A DNA stretch of 64,000 nt. It comes from Planctomycetota bacterium. GTDB taxonomy: Bacteria > Planctomycetota > B15-G4 > JADJEK01. The DNA lies in NCBI GenBank assembly GCA_016709145.1, contig JADJEK010000024.1, positions 310,001 through 374,000 of the forward strand. Direction: 5' to 3'. The position numbers and the translations under genes are program-made. This document shows, piece after piece, positions 52,773 through 62,500 of the stretch. The number at the start of each line of letters is the position of its first letter. Position 1 is the first letter of the stretch. The notes under the pieces were generated by a model. That model saw only the letters and a program-made list of their open reading frames with translations, was not told where the DNA came from and did not search any database.

Positions 52773-53606
52773 ATGGCCGAAATGCGCACCATGCCCGAGC
52801 TCAGCGAACACAAGCAGCAACAGATCGCGATGCATAAGGAAGTGGCGGAGATGTACCGCCGCCGCGCCGGCTATGCGTTCGCGCAGGACTTCCAGGAGGA
52901 GCGCAACGCGCTGCTCATGGCCTTGCTGCCGCAGGAGCGCGAGGCGCGCTCGCTGGACCTCGGTTGCGGGACCGGCATCACGTTGAACGACCTCGCGCGC
53001 CGCTTCCGAGTGGCCTGCGGCATCGATCTCAGTCACGAGATGCTGACGGGCTTCGTCGGTCGCTCGGCCGACGCGAACGGCAAGGTGCTGCTGTTGCGCG
53101 GCGACATGGGCAAGCTGCCGCTGCAGAGCAACGCATTCGACGTGATCCTGTGCCGTTCGGCGCTGCATCACATGGACGACGAGGTCGCGGTGTTGACCGA
53201 GGTCTGCCGCATCCTCAAGCCGAATGGCCGCCTCGTGCTCGGCGAGCCCGCCAACGACTTCCCGCTGTTCCGGCTCGCGCGCTGGATCGCGAAACGCGGC
53301 AAGAGCTACGGCAAGATCCACACGATCGACCGCGCGTACACGCGTGGACAGTTGCGCGCGATGTTCGCGCGCGCGGGTCTCGCCGTGGAGCGCGAGACGC
53401 GCTTCGGCTTCATCGCCTACGCGCTGTGCGACAACCCCGATCTCGTGCCGATCCTGAAGAAGTTGCCGGCCGGCCTCGCGCGCGGCATCGGCGCGGTGTT
53501 GCGCGCGATCGATCGCGTGCTCGCGCACGTGCCGCTGCTGAAGAACTGGAGCTGGTACACGATGCTCGACGTCCGTCGCGCGGACGCGGCTACGGCGCGG
53601 CGTTGA
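52773..53606 (+). CDS. Class I SAM-dependent methyltransferase
   Basis: The 277-residue enzyme has motif I LDLGCGTGITLNDLARRF (about 62-79), acidic loop GIDLSHEML, motif II/III region GDMGKLPLQSNAFDVILCRSALHHMDD, and GRLVLGEPANDFPL. This is a Methyltransf_11/UbiE-like enzyme acting in the cytoplasm on a small molecule. The C-terminal 100 residues, Leu/Arg-rich and hydrophobic, may interact with membranes or a lipid substrate. The last 17 bases overlap the convergent membrane-protein gene. Confidence 0.88.
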   Translation: MAEMRTMPELSEHKQQQIAMHKEVAEMYRRRAGYAFAQDFQEERNALLMALLPQEREARSLDLGCGTGITLNDLARRFRVACGIDLSHEMLTGFVGRSADANGKVLLLRGDMGKLPLQSNAFDVILCRSALHHMDDEVAVLTEVCRILKPNGRLVLGEPANDFPLFRLARWIAKRGKSYGKIHTIDRAYTRGQLRAMFARAGLAVERETRFGFIAYALCDNPDLVPILKKLPAGLARGIGAVLRAIDRVLAHVPLLKNWSWYTMLDVRRADAATARR

Positions 53607-55221
53607 GTTCGAGCAGCACGAGGCTGCCGCCGGTGCGGCTCATGCTCCACGGTTCGCGGAAGTGCATCAGGAAGTGCGGCGTGCCCGACGTCTGGTCGGG
53701 CAGCACCGGTTCGGGTGGATCTCGGCGCGGATCGATCTCGAACACGGGGTGGTACTCGGTCTCCCACAGTCGACGCACGGCGGTCCAGGCCTCGCCGTAG
53801 GTGTCGAGGAACAGCGATTCTGGGTAGCCGCTGGTGCGGTCGAGGATCACGAAGCGCGGGCGCGCGTTCACGAACTCGCGCAGCCAGACTTGGCCGCTCT
53901 CGATCGACTGATTGCGCAGGGCTTCGTAGAGGTCGAACCAGCCGTGTCCGAACGGCAGGCCGTAATGGCCCACCGCGACGACGTCCTGGCGTTTCGCTCC
54001 GAAGCGTTCCAGCGCGTCGAGAAGTTCCATGCGCGTGTCGACCCGCGCGATCGCGTTCAGGAACGCGGCGTCGCGCACGAGCGACGGCGCGAGCGCGACG
54101 AGCGTCACCGCGGCAGCGACGCGCGCGGATCGGTTGCGCGTGACCGCGTCGATCGCGATCGCGGCCAACGGGATCAGCGCGATCGCGGGACCGACGCCGA
54201 ACCGCACCGGCGAGTACGCGACGGCGAACAGACTCGGCAGCAGTCCGAGCGCGGCGACGACGAGCAGCCGCGCGTTGCCTCGCATGCGCCATGCGATCAC
54301 GACACCGGCGAGAGCCGCGAGCGCGATGGTCTCGCCGAGGCCGGCGCCGATCGTGTTCACGGCGTGGAACTCGGCCACACCGAGGCGGCCGCGCTCGTCC
54401 TCGGACTCGACGAACGTCTGCGCCGAGAAGCGCAGCTTGTCGATGAACGTCGGCAAGTCGTAGACCACGTTCGGCGCGCAGACGAGGAACGCGCCGATCG
54501 ACACGCAGGCGGCGAGCACGAGTCGCCGGAACGGCGGGGGAGTGCGCGCCTCGCGTCGTGCGCGCGCGATCGCGACCACGTGTGCCACCGCGAGCAGCAC
54601 GCAGGCCAACGCGCCGAAGTAGCGCACGGCGCCGGCGGCTCCGGCCCAGGCGGCCGCGAAGCACGCGTCGCGCGCGCGGCCCGACGTCGCGTAGCGGAAG
54701 ATCCCGTCGAGAGCGAGCGCGGTCGTCAGACCCCACACCGCGTCGACCGTCCCGAAATGCGCTTCGCGCACGTTCAGGTACGCGCAAGCCGCACACGCCA
54801 TCGCGATCCAGCCGCAGCGCTCACCCCATTCGCGCCGCACGAATCGACCGACGACCCACACGGTCAAGAGCGATGCCGCCGCGGCGACCAACCGATGGAT
54901 CAAGTGCAGCAGCGAGGGATTCGCGTCCACGATCGCGCGCTCGGCCGCGAACGACGACCCGTGGACGAGAGCGCGGACGGCCAGCGTGGCCGAATCCGCG
55001 GCGCCGAACAGGAAGAAGCAAGCCGGGCCGCGATAGAGGAAGTCGCCGGGGTCGAAGTCGCCCTTCAAGAACGCCGTGCACACCGAATCGACCATGCCGC
55101 GCTCGTCGGTTTGATGTTGCAGCAACGCGCGCTCCGGGCGCTCGAAGTCGAGTCCGAAGTCGAGCGCGATCGAGCGCAGCAGCAGCGCGAGCGCGAGCAG
55201 GAGCAACAGCGGTCGTGGCAT
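53590..55221 (-). CDS. GT-C-like (GT39/ArnT-type) multi-pass membrane protein
   Basis: The 543-residue protein starts with a hydrophobic helix (RPLLLLLALALLLRSIALDFG). It has about ten more membrane segments, then a soluble C-terminal domain (about 400-543). D-E near the first loop (QTDERGMVDSV) and NVREAHFGTVDAVWG resemble the catalytic acidic loops of polyprenyl-phosphate-sugar transferases (PMT/ArnT). This points to a glycosyltransferase acting on the outer face of the membrane. The ATG at 55221, nine residues inside the frame, begins the membrane helix. The exact sugar and acceptor are unknown. Confidence 0.75.
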   Translation of the reverse strand: MPRPLLLLLALALLLRSIALDFGLDFERPERALLQHQTDERGMVDSVCTAFLKGDFDPGDFLYRGPACFFLFGAADSATLAVRALVHGSSFAAERAIVDANPSLLHLIHRLVAAAASLLTVWVVGRFVRREWGERCGWIAMACAACAYLNVREAHFGTVDAVWGLTTALALDGIFRYATSGRARDACFAAAWAGAAGAVRYFGALACVLLAVAHVVAIARARREARTPPPFRRLVLAACVSIGAFLVCAPNVVYDLPTFIDKLRFSAQTFVESEDERGRLGVAEFHAVNTIGAGLGETIALAALAGVVIAWRMRGNARLLVVAALGLLPSLFAVAYSPVRFGVGPAIALIPLAAIAIDAVTRNRSARVAAAVTLVALAPSLVRDAAFLNAIARVDTRMELLDALERFGAKRQDVVAVGHYGLPFGHGWFDLYEALRNQSIESGQVWLREFVNARPRFVILDRTSGYPESLFLDTYGEAWTAVRRLWETEYHPVFEIDPRRDPPEPVLPDQTSGTPHFLMHFREPWSMSRTGGSLVLLELNAAP

Positions 55222-55442
55222 CGCGCGCCCTTGTAGGGCAACGCGCATCGAGGAGGAAGTATCGGCGCGGATCGCCGCACGCGGAGCTCCGCAGCCTCGT
55301 GAGCTCGTTCCGCGAGGAGCGCACGGACGCGCGCAACGAACGGGTGCCCGTGTTGCGCCGGGGCTTGCCGCGAACCTCGGACGCGTTTCGCGGGCCCCGC
55401 TGCTACGCTCGCGACCCCCATCCGCTGTGTCGGAGCGACCGC

Positions 55443-57128
55443 ATGCGCCACCGTGTGTCGACCCTCGGTCTGATGTTGGCCGCGCTCTTCAGTGCTTCGG
55501 CGACGGCGCAGACCGTCATCCACTCCATCGACGGCACCGCGCAGAACGGCACGTTCGGGCGCGCCATCGCCGGAGCCGGCGACGTCGACGGGGATGGTGT
55601 CGGCGATCTCGTCGTCGGTGCGGTCTACGACTCCACGGTTGCACCGCAAGCGGGCTCGGCGACGCTGTTCTCGGGTGCGAGTGGAGTGCCGTTGCATACG
55701 TGGTTCGGTGCCAACCAAGGCGCGAACTTAGGTCGAGCCGTCGACGGTGGCGGCGACATCGATGCTGACGGTGTTCCCGATCTCGTGATCGGAGCGCACG
55801 AGCAGTTCGGCGTCGGCTCGGTCTACGCGTTGTCGGGAGCGACGCAGGCGACGCTGCATCATTTCGTCGGGATCCAGATCGTCGAGGCGTATGGCTGGGC
55901 AGCGGCGCACGCGGGCGACGTCAACGGCGATGGCTACGGTGACGTCGTCATCGGTGCGCACAACGCGAAGCTCGCGGGGTGGGAAGCCGGCCGCTCCGCG
56001 GTCTATTCGGGCGCCGACGGCACCGTCTTGCACGCGTGGAACGGCATCCAGACCAGTTGGTGGGAGGGCTTCGCGGTCGCGAGCGCAGGCGACGTCGATG
56101 CCGACGGGTTCGTCGACGTCGTGTCGTCGTCGCCGACCGAGACCACGGGGACGTACCAAGGTGGCGCCGTGCGCATCTACTCGGGCGCAACGGGCCAGAC
56201 TCTGCGGTTCGCCACGGGTTACGCGTACGGCGACATGTTCGGATTCTCGGTGGCGGCGGCTGGCGACGTCGACGTCGACGGCTTCGACGACATCGTCGTC
56301 GGAGCGCCGTACGACTCGACGGTGGGCCCCGAGCACGGCGCGGCGATCGTGTTGTCGGGAGCGAGCGGCTTCCCGCTCGCGACGGCGTATGGCGATACGG
56401 CGTTCGAACACCTCGGTTGGTCGGTCGACCACGTCGGCGATGTCGATGGTGATGGGCGCATCGACTTGATCGCGGGATCGCCGGACGACTACGAGTTGGG
56501 CCCGGCTGTGCGACTCGGCTCCGCGACGGTGTTCGATGCCGGTACCGGACAGCCGTGGTTCGTGCGACGTGGCGACTCGCAGCCAGCGTTGCTCGGAACC
56601 GCGGTCGCAGGTGTGGGTGACGTCGACGGCGACGGACGACCCGACTTCGCGATCGGGGCACCGCTCGAATCGAGCGTGGGCACCGACGTCGGTCGGGTCA
56701 CGGTCCATTCCGATCCATTCAGGGCGATCGCGACCTACGGCACCGGCAATCCCGGCGTGGGTGGAATCACTCCGCACCTCGACGCGTTCGGCGGGCTTTC
56801 GACTCCCGGCAACGCGTCGTTCGCGCTCTTGCTCACGCAGTGCGCGGGAGGTGCGGCTGGAGCGCTAGTCCTCGCACCGGCGCCCGCGAGCATCGCGTCG
56901 AACTTCGGCAGCGTGCTCATCGACATCACCCAACCGTCGATCGTGCTGTCGTTCACGGTAGGAGGAGGCAGCGGCCAACCAGGAGCAGGCAGCCTGTTCC
57001 TCCCAGCGCCGATCCCGTCCGGCCTACCGCTCGGAGCCAAGGCGTACCTCCAAGCGTTCGTCTTCGATCAAGGAGCGACGGGAGGCATTGCGTCGTCGGC
57101 GGGGCTGAGCATCGAATTGGCCGAGTGA
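55443..57128 (+). CDS. Secreted seven-repeat FG-GAP/VCBS propeller protein
   Basis: The 561-residue protein has a signal peptide (about 1-22, ending SATA-QT) and seven FG-GAP repeats, each with a Ca-binding DxDxDG loop (GAGDVDGDGVGDLVVGA, GGGDIDADGVPDLVIGA, HAGDVNGDGYGDVVIGA, and so on, about 40-415). This gives a complete seven-bladed integrin-like propeller. The C-terminal about 130 residues (YGTGNPGVGGITPHLDAFGG) form a beta domain recurrent in exported proteins of Planctomycetota, which I recall as a common C-terminal module rather than a named family. It is probably a surface adhesion or sorting module. ATG 55443 directly begins the signal peptide. Confidence 0.88.
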   Translation: MRHRVSTLGLMLAALFSASATAQTVIHSIDGTAQNGTFGRAIAGAGDVDGDGVGDLVVGAVYDSTVAPQAGSATLFSGASGVPLHTWFGANQGANLGRAVDGGGDIDADGVPDLVIGAHEQFGVGSVYALSGATQATLHHFVGIQIVEAYGWAAAHAGDVNGDGYGDVVIGAHNAKLAGWEAGRSAVYSGADGTVLHAWNGIQTSWWEGFAVASAGDVDADGFVDVVSSSPTETTGTYQGGAVRIYSGATGQTLRFATGYAYGDMFGFSVAAAGDVDVDGFDDIVVGAPYDSTVGPEHGAAIVLSGASGFPLATAYGDTAFEHLGWSVDHVGDVDGDGRIDLIAGSPDDYELGPAVRLGSATVFDAGTGQPWFVRRGDSQPALLGTAVAGVGDVDGDGRPDFAIGAPLESSVGTDVGRVTVHSDPFRAIATYGTGNPGVGGITPHLDAFGGLSTPGNASFALLLTQCAGGAAGALVLAPAPASIASNFGSVLIDITQPSIVLSFTVGGGSGQPGAGSLFLPAPIPSGLPLGAKAYLQAFVFDQGATGGIASSAGLSIELAE

Positions 57129-57182
57129 GGGCTCGAGCGGCCAACCCCGAGGACGAGAACCGACACCCAACCCGACGGCGAT

Positions 57183-57494
57183 GGCCGGCGGCAATCGCGT
57201 TCGAGCTACACCGCGATGGGCCATGGACTTGCGCGATCGAGTCGAAGGGTTGGAGTGCGGTTTGCCGCCGAACTCACACCAAGCGCGCCTTACGCCGTGA
57301 ACGTGAACGGGACTCTGGAAAACGCCGACGGCGGCGCGGAGCCCGGGGGCGACGGGGGCAAGGGTGAAGCGGCGGACCGCGTGCAAATGCCGCCGGCAAT
57401 CGCACGCGGGTACCCGCGTGCGATTGCCGGCGGCATTTGCACGCGGGCTACATCGCGAGTGATCCACGACTTGCGCGATCGCATCCAAACGCTG
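57183..57494 (+). repeat. Diverged direct repeat of about 68 bases
   Basis: Unit 1 (about 57183-57250) and unit 2 (about 57425-57494) share GCCGGCGGCA, then a gap, GGCTACA/CGAGCTACA with CGCGA, and an identical run CTTGCGCGATCG. Identity is about 70 percent by eye. The palindrome's right arm is the start of unit 2, which suggests that unit 2 was partly inverted and duplicated. Confidence 0.6.
57377..57446. repeat. 70-bp perfect palindrome (two 35-base arms, no spacer)
   Basis: The arms 57377-57411 and 57412-57446 are exact reverse complements about the centre GGGT/ACCC. Each arm is itself nearly palindromic: CGCGTGC (57415-57421) can pair with GCACGCG (57439-57445) around a GCCG/CGGC core. 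The DNA can thus extrude a cruciform or, as RNA, fold into either one long hairpin or two short ones. Confidence 0.9.
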
Positions 57495-57624
57495 AACGCG
57501 CCCAACGACCGCGGAGCTATGGCGCGGAGCGAGAACCGTCACTCTTCCTCGGTTTCATGCCGCACACTCGTCAGCAGAGAACCACGACGTCCCTTGCCGT
57601 GAAGTCCCCCGAGCGGCATAGGGC

Positions 57625-57672
57625 GCGGGGGCTTTAGCCCCCGCCCTGGCCTACGGAGGCGGAGCCTCCGTA
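57625..57672. repeat. Two REP-like hairpins next to the sensor gene start
   Basis: GCGGGGGCT (57625-57633) pairs with AGCCCCCGC (57636-57644). TACGGAGGC (57652-57660) pairs with GCCTCCGTA (57664-57672) around GGA. They resemble GGGGGCTTTAGCCCCC-type REPs. The second hairpin ends 11 bases before ATG 57684, where a ribosome binding site should be, so it could limit translation. No RAYT transposase is in the window. Confidence 0.75.
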
Positions 57673-57683
57673 TCCTGCGCAGC

Positions 57684-59519
57684 ATGTTCCTTCTCGCGAG
57701 CGTGTTCCTCCTCGCGATCACCGCGCAGACTCCGGCCCACGAGCCCGCGGAGCCGTGGGTCCATGCCCTCAATGCTCCGGTCGTCGTCGATGGCGTGCTC
57801 ACGGAATGGCCGCGGCGTGACGCCATCACGCTCGACCGCGCGGAGCAAGTCGCGCGCGACGAGCACGGTGCGTCCGCTTGGCAAGGCCCCGATGACGCGT
57901 CGCTGACGCTGTACCTCGCTTGGGACGACGAAGCGATCTACTGCGCCGGCGAAGTCAAGGACGACGACCGTGTCCACGACGACCGCGTCTGGTGGGACGG
58001 CGACTGCATCGAGCTGTTCTTCGACACCGACCTCACGCGGCAGAGCGCCCAAGCGGTGTGGGGCGACGACGACATCCAGTTGTGCCTGATGCCCTACAAC
58101 GCCGGCCGGCCGTGGGGCGTCGCGAAACACGGCCGCTCCTTCCTGCTCTCCGACGGCGGGTTCGAAGGAGTCTCGGTCGCCGCGCAGCCGACGCGAGGGG
58201 CCGGCTACACGTTCGAGGCGCGGCTGCCGTTCGTGAACTTCCCGAGCCTGCGTCGCGTCGATCGCGCCGCCGGGTTCGACGTCGCGCTGCACGACCACGA
58301 CGCGCCAGAAGGCCAACCACCGCACGCGAGTTACTTGTCGCCGTCGGGACGACGCGACCTGTTCCAGACCACCGATCACTTCCTCCCGCTCGTGTTCGTG
58401 CAACGCACCCGCGAGCCGGAATCGGACGGTTCGACGTCCACGCCGCTGCAGATCGGCGCGCTCCTGATCGCCGCGGCCGCGGTCCTCTTGCTGGTCGCGT
58501 CGACCGCCCGCCCCGTGTTCGAAACGATCGACCGCGTGCTGAAGCGCGATCGCCGCCATCTCGTGTCGATCTCCGTCGTCGTGGTGGTCGGGCTCGCGCT
58601 CGTCGCGCCCTACCTCGCGACCGTGTGGATCGCATGGAAAGCCGAGGACACGTTCGAGAGCCGATCCACGACGGTCGGCCGCGTCGTCGCCGATCTCGCC
58701 AACGAAGTCGCGCAAGAGCGCGGACTGCTGCAGCCCGCGGTCACGCTCGATCTGTTGCGCGGTCGTTCGGTGCGACCCACGGTCGCGTTCGATTGGGTCG
58801 GCTTTCCGCTGCGCCCGCCCGAATCCGACCCGCGCCGCAAGACCTCACGCGAAGGCGTGCCGGTCCTCGACTACGGCATCTCCTTGCCCGCGCACGAGCG
58901 CATCGTGTTCCCGCTCGGCAAGCCCACGCCGTTGCGCCAACTGTTCGTGTTCGGCACCGCGCACGTCGATCCGAACGCGTTGTTGCGCCGCAACGCGACC
59001 GACGTCTGGGAGCAAGTGCTCGAGATCGGCGTCGTGCTCGCCGACGGCACGATCCAAGCCGAACCGTTCCCGGCCGTCGACGCCGCGCTCGTCGAACCAG
59101 CCGGAGTCAAGCCGAACGAGCGCTTCCGCCGCGCGTGGACGCGTGATCGCGAAACCGCTTGGCAGTACTTCCTCGGTCCCGACGTGTTGCGCGATCAACT
59201 CGTGCGCGCCGTCTGCGTCACGCTGCGCGAACGCTCGGTGTCGTTCCGTCTCGCCGGCATCACGTTGACGCGCGCGGATGCCGGCGCGGCGCCGACGCCT
59301 CTGTGCTTGCTGCGCCCGTCGCTCGCCGGCGCGCCGGCCGCGATCGTCGAAGTCGGCGGCGCGCTCGACGCACTGACCGCGCGGCCTGGAGCGACGCCAC
59401 CGGCGCGCGCGTGCATGTCGGTCGTTCGGTCGACGCGTTGTGGCTGTTCTACAGCGCCGTCGACAAGCGCGTGCTGCTGCCCGAACTGTCGGGCACCGAG
59501 GTCGGCCGCGTCGTCGTGA
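57684..59519 (+). CDS. N-terminal part of a giant sensor/sigma-54 activator, cut by a frameshift
   Basis: The 611-residue ORF has a signal peptide (MFLLASVFLLAITAQTPA) and a CBM9-like domain (about 30-245; VVVDGVLTEWPRRDA, LYLAWDDEAIYCAGEVKDDD, DGDCIELFFDTD). A transmembrane segment (about 258-275) is followed by another (VSISVVVVVGLALVAPYLATVWIAW, about 292-315) and a periplasmic domain up to about 570. After about residue 570 the reading turns Arg/Cys-rich and non-homologous. The true continuation (SDATGARVHVGRSVDALWLF) is in the -1 frame from about 59392, so the real product is this ORF fused to the next. One missing C in GGCCTGG (59384-59390) would explain it. It may be a sequencing or assembly error or a genuine mutation. 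Confidence 0.75.
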   Translation: MFLLASVFLLAITAQTPAHEPAEPWVHALNAPVVVDGVLTEWPRRDAITLDRAEQVARDEHGASAWQGPDDASLTLYLAWDDEAIYCAGEVKDDDRVHDDRVWWDGDCIELFFDTDLTRQSAQAVWGDDDIQLCLMPYNAGRPWGVAKHGRSFLLSDGGFEGVSVAAQPTRGAGYTFEARLPFVNFPSLRRVDRAAGFDVALHDHDAPEGQPPHASYLSPSGRRDLFQTTDHFLPLVFVQRTREPESDGSTSTPLQIGALLIAAAAVLLLVASTARPVFETIDRVLKRDRRHLVSISVVVVVGLALVAPYLATVWIAWKAEDTFESRSTTVGRVVADLANEVAQERGLLQPAVTLDLLRGRSVRPTVAFDWVGFPLRPPESDPRRKTSREGVPVLDYGISLPAHERIVFPLGKPTPLRQLFVFGTAHVDPNALLRRNATDVWEQVLEIGVVLADGTIQAEPFPAVDAALVEPAGVKPNERFRRAWTRDRETAWQYFLGPDVLRDQLVRAVCVTLRERSVSFRLAGITLTRADAGAAPTPLCLLRPSLAGAPAAIVEVGGALDALTARPGATPPARACMSVVRSTRCGCSTAPSTSACCCPNCRAPRSAASS

Positions 59520-62500
59520 ACCTCCAAGGCGCGGAGCCGTACGTCCGCACGCTGCGCGCCGGCGTCCACGTCGGCTTCGCGGTGTCCGACCCCGACCAAC
59601 GCGGTCGCGACATGGAATCGCGCGTCGCGTTCCGCGCCTCGAAGAGCGACGAACGCGCGCCGTACGTCGAAGCGCTGCAGATCGAGCTGCCCCAAGGCGT
59701 GATGGTGCAAGACGTCGAGCTGCAGAACTCGGGCCTGCTCGACGCACTGTCGCTGTACGCGGTGACCGGCGGAACGCGCGTCGAGGGCGAACCGTCCGAA
59801 CGCGCCGCGACGCTGTTGTTCGCCGGCGAGGAGATCCGTCTGCGCTCGGCCGACGCGGCCGAGATCGAAGGACTCGACTTCGCGGTGATGGCCGGCGACG
59901 CCATGGCTGCGGCGAGCTTCGCGCAACCCGACGTCGCTGCGGCGTTGAAGGGCTCGCGTTCGCCGTTCCTCGGCGCCACCGCCGGCACGATCACGCAGCA
60001 CACGCAACTCGCCGGCGAGCCCTACCTCGCCCGCGCGTTCCCGCTCGAGCGCGGCGACGGCACCCGCATGGCGATCGTGGCCGCGCAGCGCATCGAAGGC
60101 CTGGCGCTCGCGCGTCGCGTGCAACGCATCGCGTTGGCGATCGCGGCATTCCTGCTCGCGCCGCTCGGATTGCATCTCGCGCTCGACTGGTTGACGCGAC
60201 TCGGTCGCTTGCGCCTTCGCGTGACCGCGTTGCTCGTCGCGACCTCGCTGGTGCCGACGATCGTGTTGTTCGCCGTGCTCTACCGCGTGATCGCCGACGA
60301 TCGCGCGCGCCTCGAGGAATCGGCGGCACGCTCGGCCGTGGTCGGCACGCGCGACGCGATCGATCGCATGACGCGCCAGGTACAGCGCGCCGCGCGCGAG
60401 GTCGCGACGTCCGACGTCGTCGAACGTGCGCTGGCCGGCGGCGCGGTCGATCGCGACGCCATCGCGCGCTACCTGCGCGAGATCGTCGGACTGGCGCCCG
60501 TGCCGGGCCTCGACCTCGGCTTGCGCGTCGAGCTCGAAGACGACCGCGGCGCGCGCGAGCAGATCCACGACCACGAACGCCACGCGACGTCGAGTCGATT
60601 CGACGCTCCGGTCGCGGGCTTGCACGAAGTCTGGGGCGAACTACTGCTCGTCGCCGTCGAGGACGTCAAGAACGACCGTGCTCGCGCACGCGTCGTGGCC
60701 GCGGGTGCGCTGTTGCCCGCGTTCGTCGAGCAAGAGGGCGCCGGCACGCCGATGCGCGTGAGCTTGCTGACGCTGCGCGGCGCGCCGTTCGTCGGCGTGA
60801 CCGCGGCGAGTTCCGACGTGCGCGCCGCGCTGGCCGCCGAAGTGCTCGAGCGCGGCGAACCGCTGTACGAGTCGGCGCGCGATCCGCGCCTCGCCGCGCT
60901 CGACGTGTTGCGCGACACGGGCGGTCAACCCATCGCGCTGATCGAAGTGCGTCGCGATGGCGGCAGCATGCTGCTGGAAGCGCCGTTCGGCGGCATGTCG
61001 TTGGAGACGCTGTTCCTGCTCGTGGCGCTGTTCGGCCTCGTGGTCGCGGTGTTCATGGGAGCGGTCGCGACCAGCCGCATCACGCAGCCGATCGAAGCGC
61101 TCGAGCGCAGCGCGCGTCGCATCGCGCGCGGCGAGCTGACCGACACGAGTTCGCTCGCGCACGACTCGCGACCGGCCATCGGCGACGACGGCGCAGGCGA
61201 GCTCGACGAAGACGCCGGCGAGGTCGGTCGGTTGTCGAACTCGTTCCGCGTGATGACCGACGAGCTGGGTCGGCGCGCGGCCGAACGGGATCGCATCGAA
61301 CGCGCGATGGCCGCGTTCACGCGCGTCATCGAGGAGGACGCGGTCGCCGCCGCGGTGCTCGATCACCTCGCGGAAGCGCCACTGGCGTACGCCGGAGCGC
61401 TCTATCGCGTCGACGGCGACGGCGGCCGCGTGGCGTTGTTGCGCGCCCGGGATCCCGCGCACGGAGCGCCGTTCGCGCGCGAGCTCGTCCGTACCGCGAC
61501 GATCGATCGACTCGCGCAGGATCCGGCGCCGCGCATCGCCATGGCCAGCGATTCGACGGAGTGGGGCTTCGTCGCGCTCGGCGCGGATGCCGGCGAACCG
61601 CTCACGTTGCTGCTGCCGTTGGCGTACTCGGGGCGCGTGGTCGCGATCGTCGTGTTGCGCTACGACGCGAGTGTGACGCGGGCGCAGCTCGACGCGCACT
61701 TGCCCGTGCTCACGCACCTCGCGGGGCAGGCTGCCGTCGCGCTCGAGAACGCGCGCCTCTATCGCTTGGCGATCGAGGATCGCGACACGCGGCTCTACAC
61801 CGATTCGTACCTCTTGAACCGCTTCGCCGAGGAAGTCGATCGCGCGCAACGCCGCCAGCGCGAGGTGTCGTTCGTGAAGATCGAGATCGACGGCTTGCGG
61901 CGGCTCGAACGCGAGCGCGGCGAAGAAGCGCGGCGCGAAGCCTTCGCGCAACTCGGCCGGCGCGTGAAGAGCGAAGCACGCGACCTCATGATCGTCGCGG
62001 CCGGCGAGCGGTCGTTCCTCGTGCTGTTGCCCGAGACGGGGCACACCGAGGCCGAGCGCTTCGCGCGCCGCATCGAAGCCACGCTCGAAGCGTTGAAGCT
62101 CGGCAGCGAGGACGCGCCGCTGGTTCCGCGCGCCGGGGTCGCGACGTTCCCGACCGACGGTGAGAGCGTCGAGTTCTTGCTCGAAGCCGCGCAGAAGAGC
62201 GTCGGTCTCGCGCGCCGCCGTTTGCGCGGGGACCCCGCGGTCGCGACGACGCCGCTCGAGACGCGCGACACGGCGCCGTACGTGTTCCGCTCGACCGCGA
62301 TGAAGGACGTCCTCGCGCAGTTGGACAAGGTTGCGCGCAGCTCGGCGTCGGTACTGCTGCTCGGCGAGACCGGCGTCGGCAAGGAAGTCGTCGCGGAGCT
62401 GCTGCACCGCTGGAGCGATCGCGCCAACCAGCCGTTCGTGGCGCTGAATTGCTCGGCGCTGCCCGAGCCGCTGCTCGAAGCCGAGCTGTTCGGCTACGAG

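Larger units (their letters stand above)
57129..57683. other. 555-base repeat-rich intergenic region
   Basis: No convincing gene is present. The region holds a diverged direct repeat (57183-57250 and 57425-57494), a 70-bp perfect palindrome (57377-57446), and two REP-like hairpins (57625-57672) just before the next start. ORFs through it change frame across the palindrome and have no family features. Confidence 0.7.

Noticed and set aside
59384..59400. Programmed -1 ribosomal frameshift
   Set aside because: No slippery heptamer or clear downstream stem is visible; a lost C in a short GC run is simpler, though this cannot be settled here.
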